This document shows positions 24,130 to 35,770 of a DNA stretch of 64,000 bases, one piece after another; position 1 is the first letter of the stretch; each line of letters opens with the position of its first letter. Source of the DNA: Conus ventricosus. Its lineage: Eukaryota > Mollusca > Gastropoda > Neogastropoda > Conidae. Location of the stretch: NCBI GenBank assembly GCA_018398815.1, contig CM031628.1:2804360-2868359 (forward strand), in the 5' to 3' direction. The translations under genes were made by a program, and so were the position numbers. Below the pieces are notes generated by a model. The model ran no database searches. It saw nothing but the letters and a program-made list of their open reading frames with translations, and was not told where the DNA came from.

Positions 24130-25001
24130 CCACCCACCCACTGCTCTCGCGCGACAAGATTTCATTCACAACTTGCTGCCCTTACAGTCTGCGAGCGCGC
24201 GAAGTGGTTTCGCTTGCCACGGCTTTGCAGTCCTTTCCGTAGGCAGGGCAACGCCGTCTCGCGTGAGAGCCCGCACAAAACCTGCAGTTGTGAATCAGGC
24301 CTCCACGTTCGTTGCCGTGATGCTGGTACCCGGCGCTGGCGGCGCTAGCACCCCTTCGCCTCTGGGACCACGCGGTGCGGTATGGCCTCGCCCCTGCTGG
24401 GTTTCTCGCCGCAGACCGGTGATGGTGTCGGCTAACTGCAGACACCTCCTTCTCACTCTCTCTTTGTGTTTTTAACTGCAACTTGATCATTTCACTGTGC
24501 CTTGCTGTTTGCACTGCACTTGCAGGGTAAGCTCACTCTCCATTTGAAGCTTTTCTGAAAGTTCTTGGTCACACACTCCAAGCACAAGTCTGTCCCTGAT
24601 AGTAGCCTCTCTATTCTCGAATTCTGCTAATTCCGACGTTCATAGAGAGCACGCACATATTCCTCTATGCTTTCCCCAACCTGCTGGCACCGTCTGTGAA
24701 ACACTGCATGCACGTTCATGAATGACATTCCTTTTAGGCGCGAAATAGTCCGTGAAACACTGTTCCACAGTTGTATAGTCTTTCTGCTGGTCGGGGGCCG
24801 TTAAACCGTGTACCGTTAATTGAAAGTTGATTGAAGATCTTGTCTGCCTCTAGCCCATACAGTACACCAGGCTGGCCACTTGGACTTCACCAGATTTATT
24901 GTGTACTCTGACACTAACCTGTAACGGCGGAAATAGTCTCTCCACGCCGGCCACCGGGATGGCTCCCGAAAGTTGAAGTTTTTTGGCGGTTTAAAAGACA
25001 T
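24130..25001 (-). pseudogene. gag: Ty3/gypsy gag (matrix/capsid-like region plus zinc knuckle), frameshifted
   Basis: Structural protein of an LTR retrotransposon, which would package element RNA into virus-like particles. The start is the ATG at 25,001, giving MSFKPPKNFNFREPSRWPAW, the typical opening of gags from gypsy elements related to K02A2.6-type pol proteins. Further along, in frames shifted by indels, I read 'DYTTVEQCFTDYFAPKRN', 'ATIRDRLVLGVCDQELSEKL' and 'QTARHSEMIKLQ', all in the expected order for that family. Near the end is a zinc knuckle, CRFCAGSHARRRCPAYGKDC (C-x2-C-x3-H-x4-C), followed by a remnant of a second knuckle ending at about 24,165. At least three frameshifts make it non-functional as written. 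Upstream sits a good primer-binding site and LTR end. Downstream the protease and pol are absent, so the element is truncated. It lies head-to-head with the plus-strand pol that starts near 25.6 kb; the two need not be one element. Confidence 0.85.
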
Positions 25002-25040
25002 TTTTAACACTTAAACTGTCACTTCACGGGAGAAATCAGT

Positions 25041-25058
25041 TCTTTACTTCTGACCCCA
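25041..25058 (-). other. Primer-binding site of the minus-strand LTR element
   Basis: Read on the minus strand, 'tggggtcagaagtaaaga' starts immediately after an LTR-like ...aaaaaca end. TGG followed by tRNA 3'-end-like sequence is the standard position and form of a retrotransposon primer-binding site. It resembles the TGGTGTCAGAAGT sites used by several gypsy elements, with one difference near the start. It lies about 40 bp before the gag ATG. Confidence 0.55.
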
Positions 25059-25200
25059 TGTTTTTGGGACGCACAACTACAACACTTTGTACGTCGGGAT
25101 AGACGAGGGAGAAATATCCCTCAAGCAGGCCAACACGGGACACAGGTCTTCAGGGGGGAGAGCTCGGGCAGCAAGTGGGCCTTTTATTCTCGAAAAATGG
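25059..25200 (-). mobile_element. 3' part of an LTR (minus strand), outer edge unknown
   Basis: The minus-strand sequence runs up to the primer-binding site and ends in 'CA', as LTRs do. It contains an AATAAA-type signal (plus-strand tttatt, 25,183-25,188) placed as in the R region of an LTR. I cannot see a second LTR copy in the window to define the 5' edge. The element may extend beyond 25,200. Confidence 0.4.
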
Positions 25201-25519
25201 TCCTTCCAGGATGCTTAGGTGTGAGTCAGCATCTTTCTTTGTGGGAAAAACCTTGGCACACCAACAGTCTCACAATTGGGTCCCAACAACACCCCCAGGG
25301 AAAAACTTTTGTGGAAAGCAGGTTAAAGGTGTATGAAACGAATGTGGGTTACGTGCATCAAACCAAGACAACTTTCACGATCAGGTAGCGTAGTTATCGG
25401 CGGCCGAGGTTCCTATCGTGGCAAAAACGTCCGGATTTTCAAACCCGACCCAGGCTCAGCAAGCACAACCAGAAAAAACCTTTGGTAACTGACCAGGCGC
25501 GGTTTTGGAAACCCGGGGA

Positions 25520-28500
25520 GGTACTTCTAGTGCTGCCAACAGGCAATAAGGTGTACAATGTGGACATGTGGCTGTCGTTTTCAAAACGAGACACTTCCCT
25601 TTAGGTACAAAAGGTAATGTGGCTTGAAACAGTTTCAGAAAAAAAACATGAACGTGCGGTATACGGATGCAAAGAATACCTTTCTTATTAAAGGGACTGT
25701 GCCATCAATGGATTTTCAGGCTCTTTATTTTAGGACAGGGGTGTACAACAGGGGTTTAGGAAGTCTTTTTGTACAGGCTAACCAGTACATGGTGAGAGAC
25801 AGAATTGTCGCTCCTTTGGGGGGAAAAGCGAGTCTTCCCCCCTTGGCTGAGAAAAATGTTGCTACCCCCTACTTTACATTCTTTGTAGCTTGTGTCATTA
25901 AAAGACCGGTCATACTCGTTTTTGTGACTTGTTGGGTTTTAAAAATGCTTGGGTGACAGGGGGGGTTCATTGTTTGTGACACTCAGTTTGGTGACTACCA
26001 GGGCACAGCAAAGGACTCTGGCGGGCCCACTAAGCCTTTACATGTACCTGATTGTCGGGTTTTGAACGTGACGCCAGAAAAAACTCAAACAGCTAAAAAA
26101 AGTCTACACAAAACTTGTTTCCCCGTTTCAAAGTGCCACAAGTGCAAAACAACCAAACCAAAAAAAATGTTGTCAAAGAATATCTTTATCATGTTTTTGA
26201 AGGTGATGTGGAACATGTCAAAAGGTTGTTGTACCAGAAAGTTTGAAAACGTTGTGTTAAGACAGTCATGTGCGCATTTGGACTTTTTGGTGTGGACGTA
26301 CATTATGGCGTGGGGCCCTGATGAAGGGGAAGAGTACAGAGGTTACTGTGAATCATGTGATTTTTCCCAAAAAACGTACCCAGAGAAAGTCCATGTGCCC
26401 CCCTTGGAAAATCCCAGTCATTACGAACCTTTTAAGGGATTGCAATTGTTTGGTTGGTCCCCTTAAAACCCAGATCCTATCAGGACACTGGGTGTTGACT
26501 TTGTTGATGTCCCACACGATCCCCAGAACTTTCCCCCCTAAAAAAGTAGACCAGTGAGGGGCAGAAGCTTTTGTGGGGGGTTTTTTGTGGATGGGTTGTC
26601 CTGCGGAAATCCCTCGGATGGGGCACCCAGTTTGTGTCAAAAACTCATGACTGAGGTCTACCGTTGTTGGGTTTTGTTCCCTTCCCCACCTCACCCTCCC
26701 ACCCCCCAGTTAAGGACGGTGAAAGGTTTTAAAAAAAATGGCCCCTTAAGGAATTTTAACAAGTCACTTGATGCCCAAAGAGGGGGAGAATACATTCCCA
26801 CACTCGTGTTTGCCTCCCGTGAACTGCCAAATGAAGTACGGTTTTTCCCCCTTTAAATTTGTTGTTTGGTCGTTTTCCCCCGGGCCAATGCGACCCTCGC
26901 TAAAACGGTCGGGAACCAGTCAGTTGAAGATGAAAAACTTTTGTTTTGTTTTTGCCCAAAAAAACAAAGATTTTAAACACTGTACTCGGCTCGGGAACAG
27001 GTGAATTTTGTCTGCCCAAAAGCATAAAATGTACGCTGAAAAAAAGGAAAAGGTTCGCACTTTAGTCCGGAGACCGGTTTTGAAGTTGCTTCTGTTTAAA
27101 GACAGTAAATTTCAGGTAAAAATGGAAAGGACCATACAAAGTGCTAGAAAAAAACGGGTCCTGGGGGATTACAAATTTGACATAAGGTGAGGGAAAAGTT
27201 TTCCACAAAAACATTTTGAAGTTATATCACGTTGACAGGCGGATGTGTGCATTCTGTCAATTCCAGTGTGCAGGCGAAGAACAAATTGTCTGGATGTTTG
27301 TTCTTTTGATGTTTTTAAAGGGGACACTTCCTGGGGGAATATCTGACTGATACCCAACCGAAAAAGATTGGGGTGAGAGTGTGATGCATGCTGCCCGTGG
27401 GTTGGTTCAGAACCAACAGACAATGACGTCACTCTACCGACCTTCCCTCAAAAAAAAATGAGATTAAGGGCTTTCCCACATTGACCGGGTCTTGACAAAG
27501 ACAAAATACTGCCCTGGGGCTTTTTTTTTTTAGATTTTTTGAATTTTACGAAAAGCGGGAAAAACGCAAAGCTGTTACCCACAACTGCATTGTTTTGCCA
27601 TGACATCCCAGTCGGGGTTAAACCCTTACCACTTCCCCTTTTCCCCACACGACGGGTTGTTGAAATGAGTGAAAGCAATGTTAAACATGGGTGGATTGAG
27701 CCTTACTTCTGCAAATTGTCCCCCTGTTGTGCTGTTTCAAACCAGAGGGGTTCTGTGCGTTTTTGTATAATTACAGAGGTAAAACAAAATCACTGTTTTT
27801 AAACTGTGAACCACCCCTGATATTCGGGGAATTTTTTTGTTGTTGTCAAAAAGCCAAATATTTTGTGAAAATAGACTTGACAAAAGGGATTTTGGAGTTC
27901 CGTTTGACCCCAGTGACAAGCAAAAAGACGCTTTTCGACACCTAGGGGTTTTTTTTTCGTGGACGGGATCCTTTTTGGCTTGAAAAAATGCCCCAGCTAC
28001 TTTTTCTCGCATGATGAACAACTATTTTTTGCATGAGAATGTACCCCCGATAGGGCCCCTTTTGGGGTCGGCGGGGTATAAGAAAACTTTCTTATCTTTT
28101 TAGTGAGAATGTTGCAATCATTTTTTTTAAAAGTTTTTTTGATTGCGCAAAAAGACTGGTGTGCTTTGTTGTTTTCCTTGTGGCAGGTGTTACAGAAACT
28201 AATGTTTTTGGGTTGACTGCCCGACCAAGCAACTGTTTGCTGGATTCCAAACGTTGGAAATTTTTGGGGACTTTCCTTTGCTTTTGGCTTTTTACAACCT
28301 GAAAAAAAAAAGGTTGACAAGTTTTTTAGATATTGGTCCCAAGACCAAGGACAGGTGCGTTCCTGTTAGGGTTGTTAATCTACACAGGCGCAAATACCTA
28401 CCTTTGCATCTGTCAGGCCCCTTTCCCCCGATTCACCAAAGAGAATGGTAAACGGTCTTTTCATGGTATCAAGACTGCAGATCGCCCTGCGCGATACAAA

Positions 28501-28935
28501 GTCGCGTCATCATTCCATTTTTGTTTTCCGATTGGAAAGGAATTTTCTGTGAAACAGATGCTAGCTGTACTGGTATGGGAGCTGCCTCAGCAGGAGAACG
28601 AGGGTTTGCACACCCGGATGTTTGCAAGAAAAAATTTACAGACCTCGAAAAGGTACTCTATGGGAAAGAGAATGCTTGGCCTTTGTGGGCCCCTTCCAAT
28701 TCTACGTTGCCGTTGGCAAGCCTTTCATCTTGCGATGCCCAAGGCCTTTTGACCTTTTTGAAGGCGAAAAACAAAAAACGCGATTGTTGGAGGGTTTTGG
28801 GAAATTCAGTTTTGAGGTGTCCCCTATTTCGGGAAAAAATGCAATGTTTTTGCAGTTTATTATCTCGATCATGTTTTGTGATGTATGCAAAATTTTTTGT
28901 GTTTTTTTCCCACTTGGTGCGATGGGGTGAATTTT
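25520..28935 (+). pseudogene. pol: Ty3/gypsy pol, copy A: (zinc knuckle)-protease-integrase-GPY/F-RT-RNase H
   Basis: Retrotransposon polyprotein, broken by many frameshifts. In order: a weak zinc-knuckle-like patch (about 25,555-25,600); a protease-like stretch (about 25,650-25,960) whose end resembles the retropepsin 'VILGFDLL' block; integrase zinc-binding part with CESC (26,347-26,358) followed by 'SQKTYPEKVHVPPLE'; core with 'GHWVLTL' (about 26,484) and an S-D-G (about 26,611) at the second catalytic Asp; 'IPTLVFASRELPNEV' (26,794-26,838); and a GPY/F-like module with 'LFKDSKFQVK' (27,091-27,120). RT follows with 'KIDLTKG' (27,867-27,887) and a 'GFF' block (about 27,945). RNase H has ETDASCTGMGAA (28,551-28,586) and 'TDLEKVLYGKE'. 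Integrase lies upstream of RT, opposite to standard gypsy order but as in Gmr1-like elements. The RT catalytic YxDD is not readable (near 28,075-28,110). Copy B at 32.7 kb has the same order. Confidence 0.85.
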
Positions 28936-30345
28936 GAATTTCAGGTTTTATTTCATTTTTGTGGGTATGTGTATGATGTGATTTATGCTGCACTTTTCAA
29001 TTTATTGAATGAAGGTTTGCCTTGGGGGATTTGGGTTTGGACTGCTTGTTTCACTGTGTATTTGCACCATGTGGGTGTGAAGGATGTTGATGGGAAACGT
29101 TGATTTTTTTAAATGTTGCTTGACATGTGGACACTGTGTGTGGATACATCAATGGGGGAAAAGGTGTTGCCGTACAGAGCCGCGCTTGGGTGAAAATTTG
29201 AATTTTTCTTATTTTTGTACTTGGATGATTTTAGAAAAGTTTGGTTTTTAGATTTGACATGTTGTTACATTTTTGGGAAGTGATTATTTTTGGGACAGGA
29301 ATAAGATTTATTTGTCTCCCAAAACTTTGTGGACAAAGTTTTTTCCCCGGTTGGGGGGGGTCAGGAAGAGCGCTCTGAGATTTTTTAAAAAAATTATCCG
29401 GGTACATTTAGTGCGGCATGAAAAATTCACCCTTACACCCGTGGTGTGGTCAGAGGCAATCATTTTTAACGCGGTGCTGTTCAGACGGAATTTGGACGTT
29501 CTTTTTTTTTCAGACTGCAAGAGACAGCCCGGAGAGGAGGGGCGTTTGTTAGCCTGGTTGGGAGCGGGCTAGTGGGTGATTTCAGGGCAGGGGAAAATCT
29601 CATTCCCCCCGAGTGTAATTGTAAAACAGCACCCCGTGAGTTTAACTTTGGTGTTACGGGTTCTAAAAGTAAGTGTTAAATTCGTTTTAATTTCACCAGG
29701 CGTGGGACTGGGAAAATTTAAAAGGTATATTTTCATTTTTTTAAATTTTTTCTAAAGTTTTCTTTTATGTTCATTTTACTTTTCTACAATTTTGGGTCTT
29801 TTCCCAAAATGTATATAACGTTGATAAAGTTCTAAACCGTTTAGGTTTATAAAATTAATTGTCTTTTTAAATTATTAATGCATTTGAAAAGAATGACTTT
29901 ACTTGCTTTTCTAAAGATCTTTTGGAAAACTTTTTGAAAGCATAAAATCGAAGTTTAATTGTTAAATTGTTGGAGAGAGGCTTTAAGGAACTTTTTATCT
30001 TACATTGGTTCATTCCAGAGCGTCGTTCCTGGGGAAAAGCCTGGTTTTTTTGGCGAGACTGGGGAGGTTTCCGAATTCCCCCCGTGACTGGGAGGGGCTG
30101 TTTGGGGTTGTGAACTTTGGAAGCTGCAGTTGAGTTGAGTGCGACACGTCGCTGCAAAAAAAGTACGTTATAGGGTGAAAGAGTTTTTTAGTAAATTTAA
30201 AATTTGTGTAGTTTTTTTGGTTATTTTGTTTTTTGCTTGTTAACTGTAAAAGTAAAGGAAGGGGGATTTCTGGATTCATGTGTATGTGTCTGTTGGACCT
30301 TTTGAGAAGAGTGGGTGGATTGCTGAACTTGACCACAAAAAACAC
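28936..30345 (+). other. Region after RNase H with a possible polypurine tract and 3' LTR
   Basis: No recognisable protein follows RNase H, although short frames exist. At about 29,532-29,546 a purine run 'ggagaggaggggcg' is followed by 'ttTGTTAGCC'. In copy B 'gggggaggggatgggcg' is followed by 'TGTTAG'. A polypurine tract directly before a TG start is the hallmark of a 3' LTR. The AT-rich sequence after it could be that LTR, but its end is not identified and no matching 5' LTR is visible. Confidence 0.35.
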
Positions 30346-30680
30346 ATGAAGCAACACATGCACACCAAAACCATGCACACACAGTTAGTACACCACAGCA
30401 CACAAAAACCCCCCACACACAAGACACAAAACCCCCACCACAAGCACACACCTCTCCTCTCTCACACCACAATCACTCACACACACACACACACAACACA
30501 AAAGCACACTCTGTCTCTTCTTTCGTCGTCTCTCTCCCCTGTCCTCTCTCTCCACCACCCCCCCTTCTTTCTCCTAGACAGACACACACTCATTTTCTCT
30601 CTCTCCTCACTCACACAGACGGCAACCACACACACTCGCTTCTCTCACTCGCACCACACACACACCCTTCTCTCTCTCAG
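30346..30680. repeat. CA- then CT-rich microsatellite (unit A)
   Basis: Degenerate CA/ACC followed by CT/CA mixture, almost free of G on the plus strand. The equivalent tract in unit B (37.37-38.60 kb) is about four times longer. Confidence 0.9.
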
Positions 30681-31319
30681 AAGATAAGTAATGGATCCTT
30701 TTGAATAAAGAAAGAAATAGGCTTAACAACAAAGCCGTGTTGGTTTGTACAGATGTTGTTTTCTTCCTTGTGAAGCTTCAGTTCAGTTCAGTTCATGGAT
30801 TTTTAATGTCTGTTTTGCCAATGAAAATCAGAATTTGTAGAAAAACAAAAACCTTCACTTCAGTTATCTAGTTTCTCGAACCCAATCTGATTAAAACATT
30901 TTCATAGTGAAAACCCAGTGGTACACAAAATTGGATCTTTTTTAAAATTTTTGAGCCGTATGCGAAATAACCATGGCAATTTCGCAACCATGAACCATAT
31001 AAACGTATTCATTATCAAAGTTTTTCATCTCAAGCCTTTCTCCTGATAGGCGGGCAACACTGGCATTCAAACACAAGATGAACCCCAGAAAGTTTTTTCT
31101 GCAGACAAAGTAATACCGTGCGAAATTTAGTGTTCAAAGTATTCAGCCTTATTTTTTGAAAATTTAAATTTACAAAATGTCTGGGCACGTGGTAAAGTAG
31201 CCCTTTTTTTTAACTAAAATTCATCTTATGTATAACCTTTCCATAATTTGGATTGATTTTCAAGAGGGCAAAACTAAGGGATTTAAAAAAAAAAAAAAAA
31301 TAAAGTTTAACATTTTTTT
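30681..31319. other. No gene; sequence repeated at 39.38-40.07 kb
   Basis: Unassigned sequence forming the end of the duplication unit. It includes a short 'cagttcagttcagttcat' repeat at about 30,780-30,796. Confidence 0.6.
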
Positions 31320-31835
31320 TGCAAAAGGGAAATCTGGCATAACAAAGGAGGACGTCCCTTTAAAAAGATATTTAAAGAAGGTGAAAACTGGCATAACAAA
31401 GAGAGAGGACTACCCATATAAAAAATGTTTAAAGAGGTGAATCTGGGATAACGAAGAGGGGGACTATCCCATATAAAGAAGTTTAAAGAAGGTGTCGGCT
31501 AACGAAAGGGGGGACTATCCCTATAAAAATGTTTAAAGAAGGTGAATTGGGATAACAAAGAGAGAGGACTATCCCCATAAAACGGATTTAAAGAAGGTAA
31601 ATTACATAACAAAGAGAGAGGACTTTTTCCCCAAAAAAAGATATTTAAAGAAGGTAATCTGGCATAACAAAGAGGGGACTGTCCCCCCATAAAAGATATT
31701 TAAAAAAGGTAATGCCAGCAAAGAGACGAGGACTGTTCCGTCAAACAAAAAAATTACGAAGTAAATCCGGGTAAAACGGAGAAATTTTTCCAAAACAAAC
31801 AACTACTTTAGAAAGATACATCCTGTACAAACAAA
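31320..31835 (+). repeat. ~55-bp minisatellite
   Basis: About nine units with the words 'ggcataacaaagagagagga' and 'ctatcccatataaaa' followed by 'gtttaaagaaggt'. The last units change to a 'ggaaactgttcc..caaacaa' version. The same family occurs at 43.73-43.93 kb, 44.74-45.43 kb and inverted at 62.59-63.33 kb. The stretch 31,680-31,930 is closely matched by 43,790-44,040. Confidence 0.85.
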
Positions 31836-31849
31836 AAACAATATTTTGG

Positions 31850-32650
31850 GGAAAAAAAAAAGTTTTTAAAAAAGATTAAGGGGGGGGTTGGCACGAAAAA
31901 TTTTCCATTTTCTTTCAAAAATCATGGGTTTTTTTTTTTTTAAAAATTTTTTTTTTTTTTTGTTTTTTTTTTTTTTTTGGTTTTTTTTTTTTTTTTTTTT
32001 TTTTTGGGGTTTTTAAATTTTTTTCCAAAAGTTGTTGAAAAAACTTTATTTGGTTAAAAGGGGTTTTATTTTTTTTTCTTTGTAAAATGATTCTGAAATT
32101 TAATTTTAAAAAATTTTTCAAAAAACCCCTTTAAAATTTGCAAATTTTTTTTTCAAAAAATCAAAATTTTTTAAAAAAAAAAGGTTTGATTAAAAATTTT
32201 TCAAAAATTCTTAGTCAGAAAACAGGTTGTTTTTTTTTTCTTGATGAAATAATTTTAGCTTTTCTTTTTTTTTTTATATTTGCCCCTTTTTCAAAAACAA
32301 CCCTTTTAAAAATTTTTTGCCCTTTTTTTTTTAACTAAACAATTGGGAAAAAAAAAATTTTAAAAAAAAAGGGATTTTTGGATTTATATTTTTAAAAAAA
32401 AAACCCTTTGCAAAACATCTTAAAAAGGGTTCCCGCAAACAGAAAAATGTTTCCCAAAAAAGGCCTAAAAAGTAAATGGTTTAAAAGAAAACTGTTCCGC
32501 CAATGTAGTTATTATTTTTTTTATAGGGCCAGCGGCCTTACAGGGGCAAATCAAACCCCTATTTTTGAGTTTTGTAAAATACTAATAGTTTAAAATATTA
32601 AAATTTAAATGAGGGGGGAAAAAAAAAAACCCCCCCCCAAAAGCCCAAAA
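31850..32650. other. Homopolymer-smeared low-quality sequence
   Basis: Almost only runs of A and T, for example about 31,930-32,010 and 32,130-32,400, with a few G and C runs. The pattern looks like an uncorrected long-read consensus rather than a natural repeat. No feature can be trusted here. Confidence 0.7.
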
Positions 32651-32689
32651 ACCCCCAAAAAAAAAAAAAAAAATTACCCCTTTCAAAAA

Positions 32690-35600
32690 ATGACTCCCCG
32701 GGCACAGAAAAGAGCCCTTGGGGCCCAAAAACAAAAGGCCTTTAAATGTACCGCCCCAGGGTCGGTTTTGAATGTAAACCCAAAAAAAAACCAAAAAACA
32801 GCTAAAAAAAATCTGACACCAAAACTTGCTTCTGGTTTCGAAGTGCCACAAGGAAAAATCAGACCAAACCAAACACTTTATGTTGTCAAAAAAGATTTTT
32901 TTGTTTCAGGGTTTTTTTAAAAGGTTTGGAACATGTCAGGGCGGTTGTTTTACCAAAAAATTTTGAAAACTGTGTTTTTTGGGGGAAGGACAGCCCCATG
33001 ATGCTGTCATGTCGGGAAAATTTTGGTGGGGGCGCCCATTAGTGCGCTTTTGGGCCCTTCTTTTTTTTTTGGCCTGTTTTGTTAAAGGAAAATGTACAGA
33101 GGGTACTGTGAATAATGGGGATGTTTGCCAAAAAAAAGTACCCAGGGGAAGAGTGCCAGGGTGCACCCTTGGAAAGTTTCCCAAATTCTTTTACAAAACC
33201 CTTTTAAAAAGGGGAAATTGAATTTTGGATCGGGTTTGGGCCCCCCCAAAAACCAGATCCTCATCAGGACATCAGGGGTTTTTTGACTATTGTTGATGTT
33301 AGCCACACGATCCCAAAAGTTTTCCCCTCCTAAAAAAGATGACACAGTGACAGGGCAGAACCTTTGGGGGGAAAGGTTTTGTGGGAGGGTTGTCCGGGTT
33401 GAAATCCCCCGGGGGATTGGGCCCCCCGTTTTGGCCCAAAACTCATGACGAGGTTTTACCTTTGGGGTGTTGTTCCCTCTCCCAAATTCACCAACCACCC
33501 CCATCTAATGGACTGGGGGAAAAAGGGTTTAATGGAACCTTGGGGCAATATTACCCCAAGTAGCACTTAAATTTTTCCCAAAAAAAAGGGGAAGATTCTT
33601 CCCACACTTTTGTTTGCCTACCTTTGAATGCCAAATCCCAAGTAAAAGGTTTTTTTCCCCCTTTTAAATTGTTTTTTTGGGTCGTTTTGCCCCCGGGGGA
33701 CCAATGCAGATCCTCCTGGGAAAAACTGGTCGGGAAACCCCAGTCAGCCCTGAAGATAAACAAATTTTTGTTTGATTAGGGTTTTTTGCCCCTAAAAAAA
33801 AAGATTGTTGACACATGTACTCTGGCCGGGAAAACAGGTGAAGTTTTGCCCAAAAGCAAAAAAAGTATGCTGACAAAAAGGCAAAGGTTCGCACTTTAGC
33901 TCCTGGGCCCGGGTTTTAAAAAGGTTGTATTGATAAAGCCCTTTAAACTTCAGGTCAAATGGAAAAAGGGACCTTACAAAGTGCTGAAAAAACGGTCCTG
34001 TGGTTACGAATTGACTGAAGGTGAGGGAAAAATTTTTTCCAAATAAACATTTTTGAAGTTATATCACTTTTAGACAGGCATTTGTGTGCATTACTGTCAA
34101 TTCCAGTGGGCAGGGAAATAAAACACAATTGCCGGATGTTTGTTCTTTTGATGAAAAAAGGAAATCTTCCCCTGTGGAATACCCTGACTGTTTATCCAAC
34201 CAGACAAAAAAGATTGCTGGTGAGAGTGGATGCAGCTGCACCCTTTTGGGGTGGTTCAGGAACCAAACGGCAATGACGTACTCTACCGACCGTTCCCCAG
34301 TACAAAATTTTAGACTTACGGGGGCTTTACATTGCCCCGGCCCTTTAAAACAGAAGACAAAATAGGGAAACCGGGGAGGCTTTTTTTTTTTAGATTTTCG
34401 GACATTCTTACTGAAAAGGGCCTGGAAAGGCAACAGTGTTGACCCCCCACGGCAATTTTTGACCAGTGACAAAAACCGGGTCGGGGTTTTAAAAACCTTT
34501 TCCCCCCTTCCCTTTTCCACACGAAGGTCTTGAGAATGAAGGAAAGCAATTTTAAACAGGGGTTTTATGTTTGAGCCATCTACTTCTGCATTTTGTGCCC
34601 CTTTTGGTCCCGGGTTTCTAAACCAGTTTGGATTTGTGGTTTTTGTATAGATTCCAGAGCTTTTTGAACAAAATCACTGTTTTTGACTGGAACCCATCCC
34701 TGATATTGGGAATTGTTTTTGTCAGTTTTTCGAAACCCAAAAATAATTTGAAAAAATTTAATTTAACAAAGAGATATTGGCGTTTTCCCGATTGACCCAG
34801 GTGACAAGCACAAGACAGTTTTTCAGAACCTATGGGGTTTTTTTTTCAGTGGACGAGGATGCCTTTTGGCGAAAAATGCACCAGTTTACTTTTGTTCGAA
34901 TGATGAGCCCATTGTTTGCTGAGAATTTTTGCGATCAGTTTTTTTTTTGGTTTTTTTTGTTTTGGGGAAAAGAAACTGGTGTGCATTGTTTGTTCCTTGG
35001 GAGGGGGTTACAGAAATAACTGATTTTGGGTTGACTGCCCGCCCAAAAGCAAACTGTTTGTGGATTCCAACATTTGGGAAATTTTTTGGGGGGGCTTTTC
35101 CTTGAAATTTGGGCTGTTTACAACCTAAAACAAAAAAAGGGAAACAATTTTTTCCCCCTAAGACCAAGAGCCGGTGCTTCTTGTTGGGGTTGTTAAACTA
35201 TTTCAGGCGTACATACCTAATTTTTGGCATCGTCCCCGGGCTCCTCTCACGGACCCCCCTCACCAAAAAAATGGTAAAGGGCCCAATTCAAGGTTTCTCA
35301 GGACGTCAATCACCCTGCATCGATCAAAGTTTTTCTGTCATCTTTCCCCCAGTTTTGGATTCTTCCAACTTGGATAAGGATTTTTTTGGGTGAGAACAAA
35401 AGTACTTTACTGGTATGGGATGCTCTCATGCAGGAAAACGAGGGTTTGCCCCTCCAGTGATGTTTGCAAGAAAAGTTCACAAAAACCTTTCAAAAGGGTT
35501 TCTCTACTGGGGAAAAGAGAAGGGTTTGGCCATTGCGTGGGAAACTCCCCCAAGTTCACCGTTCCCTGTTGGGAAAAGCCATTCATTTTTGCAGACTGAC

Positions 35601-35770
35601 CAAAAGGCCTTTGCCCCTTTTAAAGGGCCCGTCAAAAACAAAAAAAAATAGTTTGTTGAGAGGGTCTTTGGGGAAATTTTCAAGGGTTCATTTTTTTGGG
35701 GTTTGTCCCCCTTATTTCTGGAAAATGCAATGTTTTTGCAGATTTATTATCTATCATTTTTGTGATGATG
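32690..35770 (+). pseudogene. pol: Ty3/gypsy pol, copy B: integrase-GPY/F-RT-RNase H
   Basis: Second, noisier copy of the same pol. Integrase region from about 32,930. 'SNG' and 'GFNGTL' near 33,505-33,540 sit where the third catalytic Glu block of the integrase core (consensus NG..ERFNGTL) lies, better preserved here than in copy A. The GPY/F module is clear: QVKWKKGPYKVLKK (33,951-33,992), with GPY at 33,969-33,977. RT follows within about 400 bp, with 'CLSNQTKKIAGES' and a 'PVQNFRLTG' stretch replacing the expected text through frameshifts. The RT palm around 34,850-35,000 is badly damaged. RNase H remnants lie at 35,400-35,640, collinear with copy A. Since both copies put integrase and GPY/F directly before RT, the order is not a local rearrangement of one copy unless the duplication came later. 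Confidence 0.8.

Larger units (their letters stand above)
25950..31330 (+). repeat. Direct-duplication unit A
   Basis: This whole stretch recurs as unit B at about 32,655-40,070: pol, the 3' region, the CA/CT tract and the following unique sequence ('gccgtgttggttt', 'gtttttcatctcaa'). Offset grows from about 6.7 kb to about 8.7 kb, mainly because the CA/CT tract is longer in B. Unit A is the cleaner copy. Either a tandem duplication or a duplicated assembly path would give this. Confidence 0.85.
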
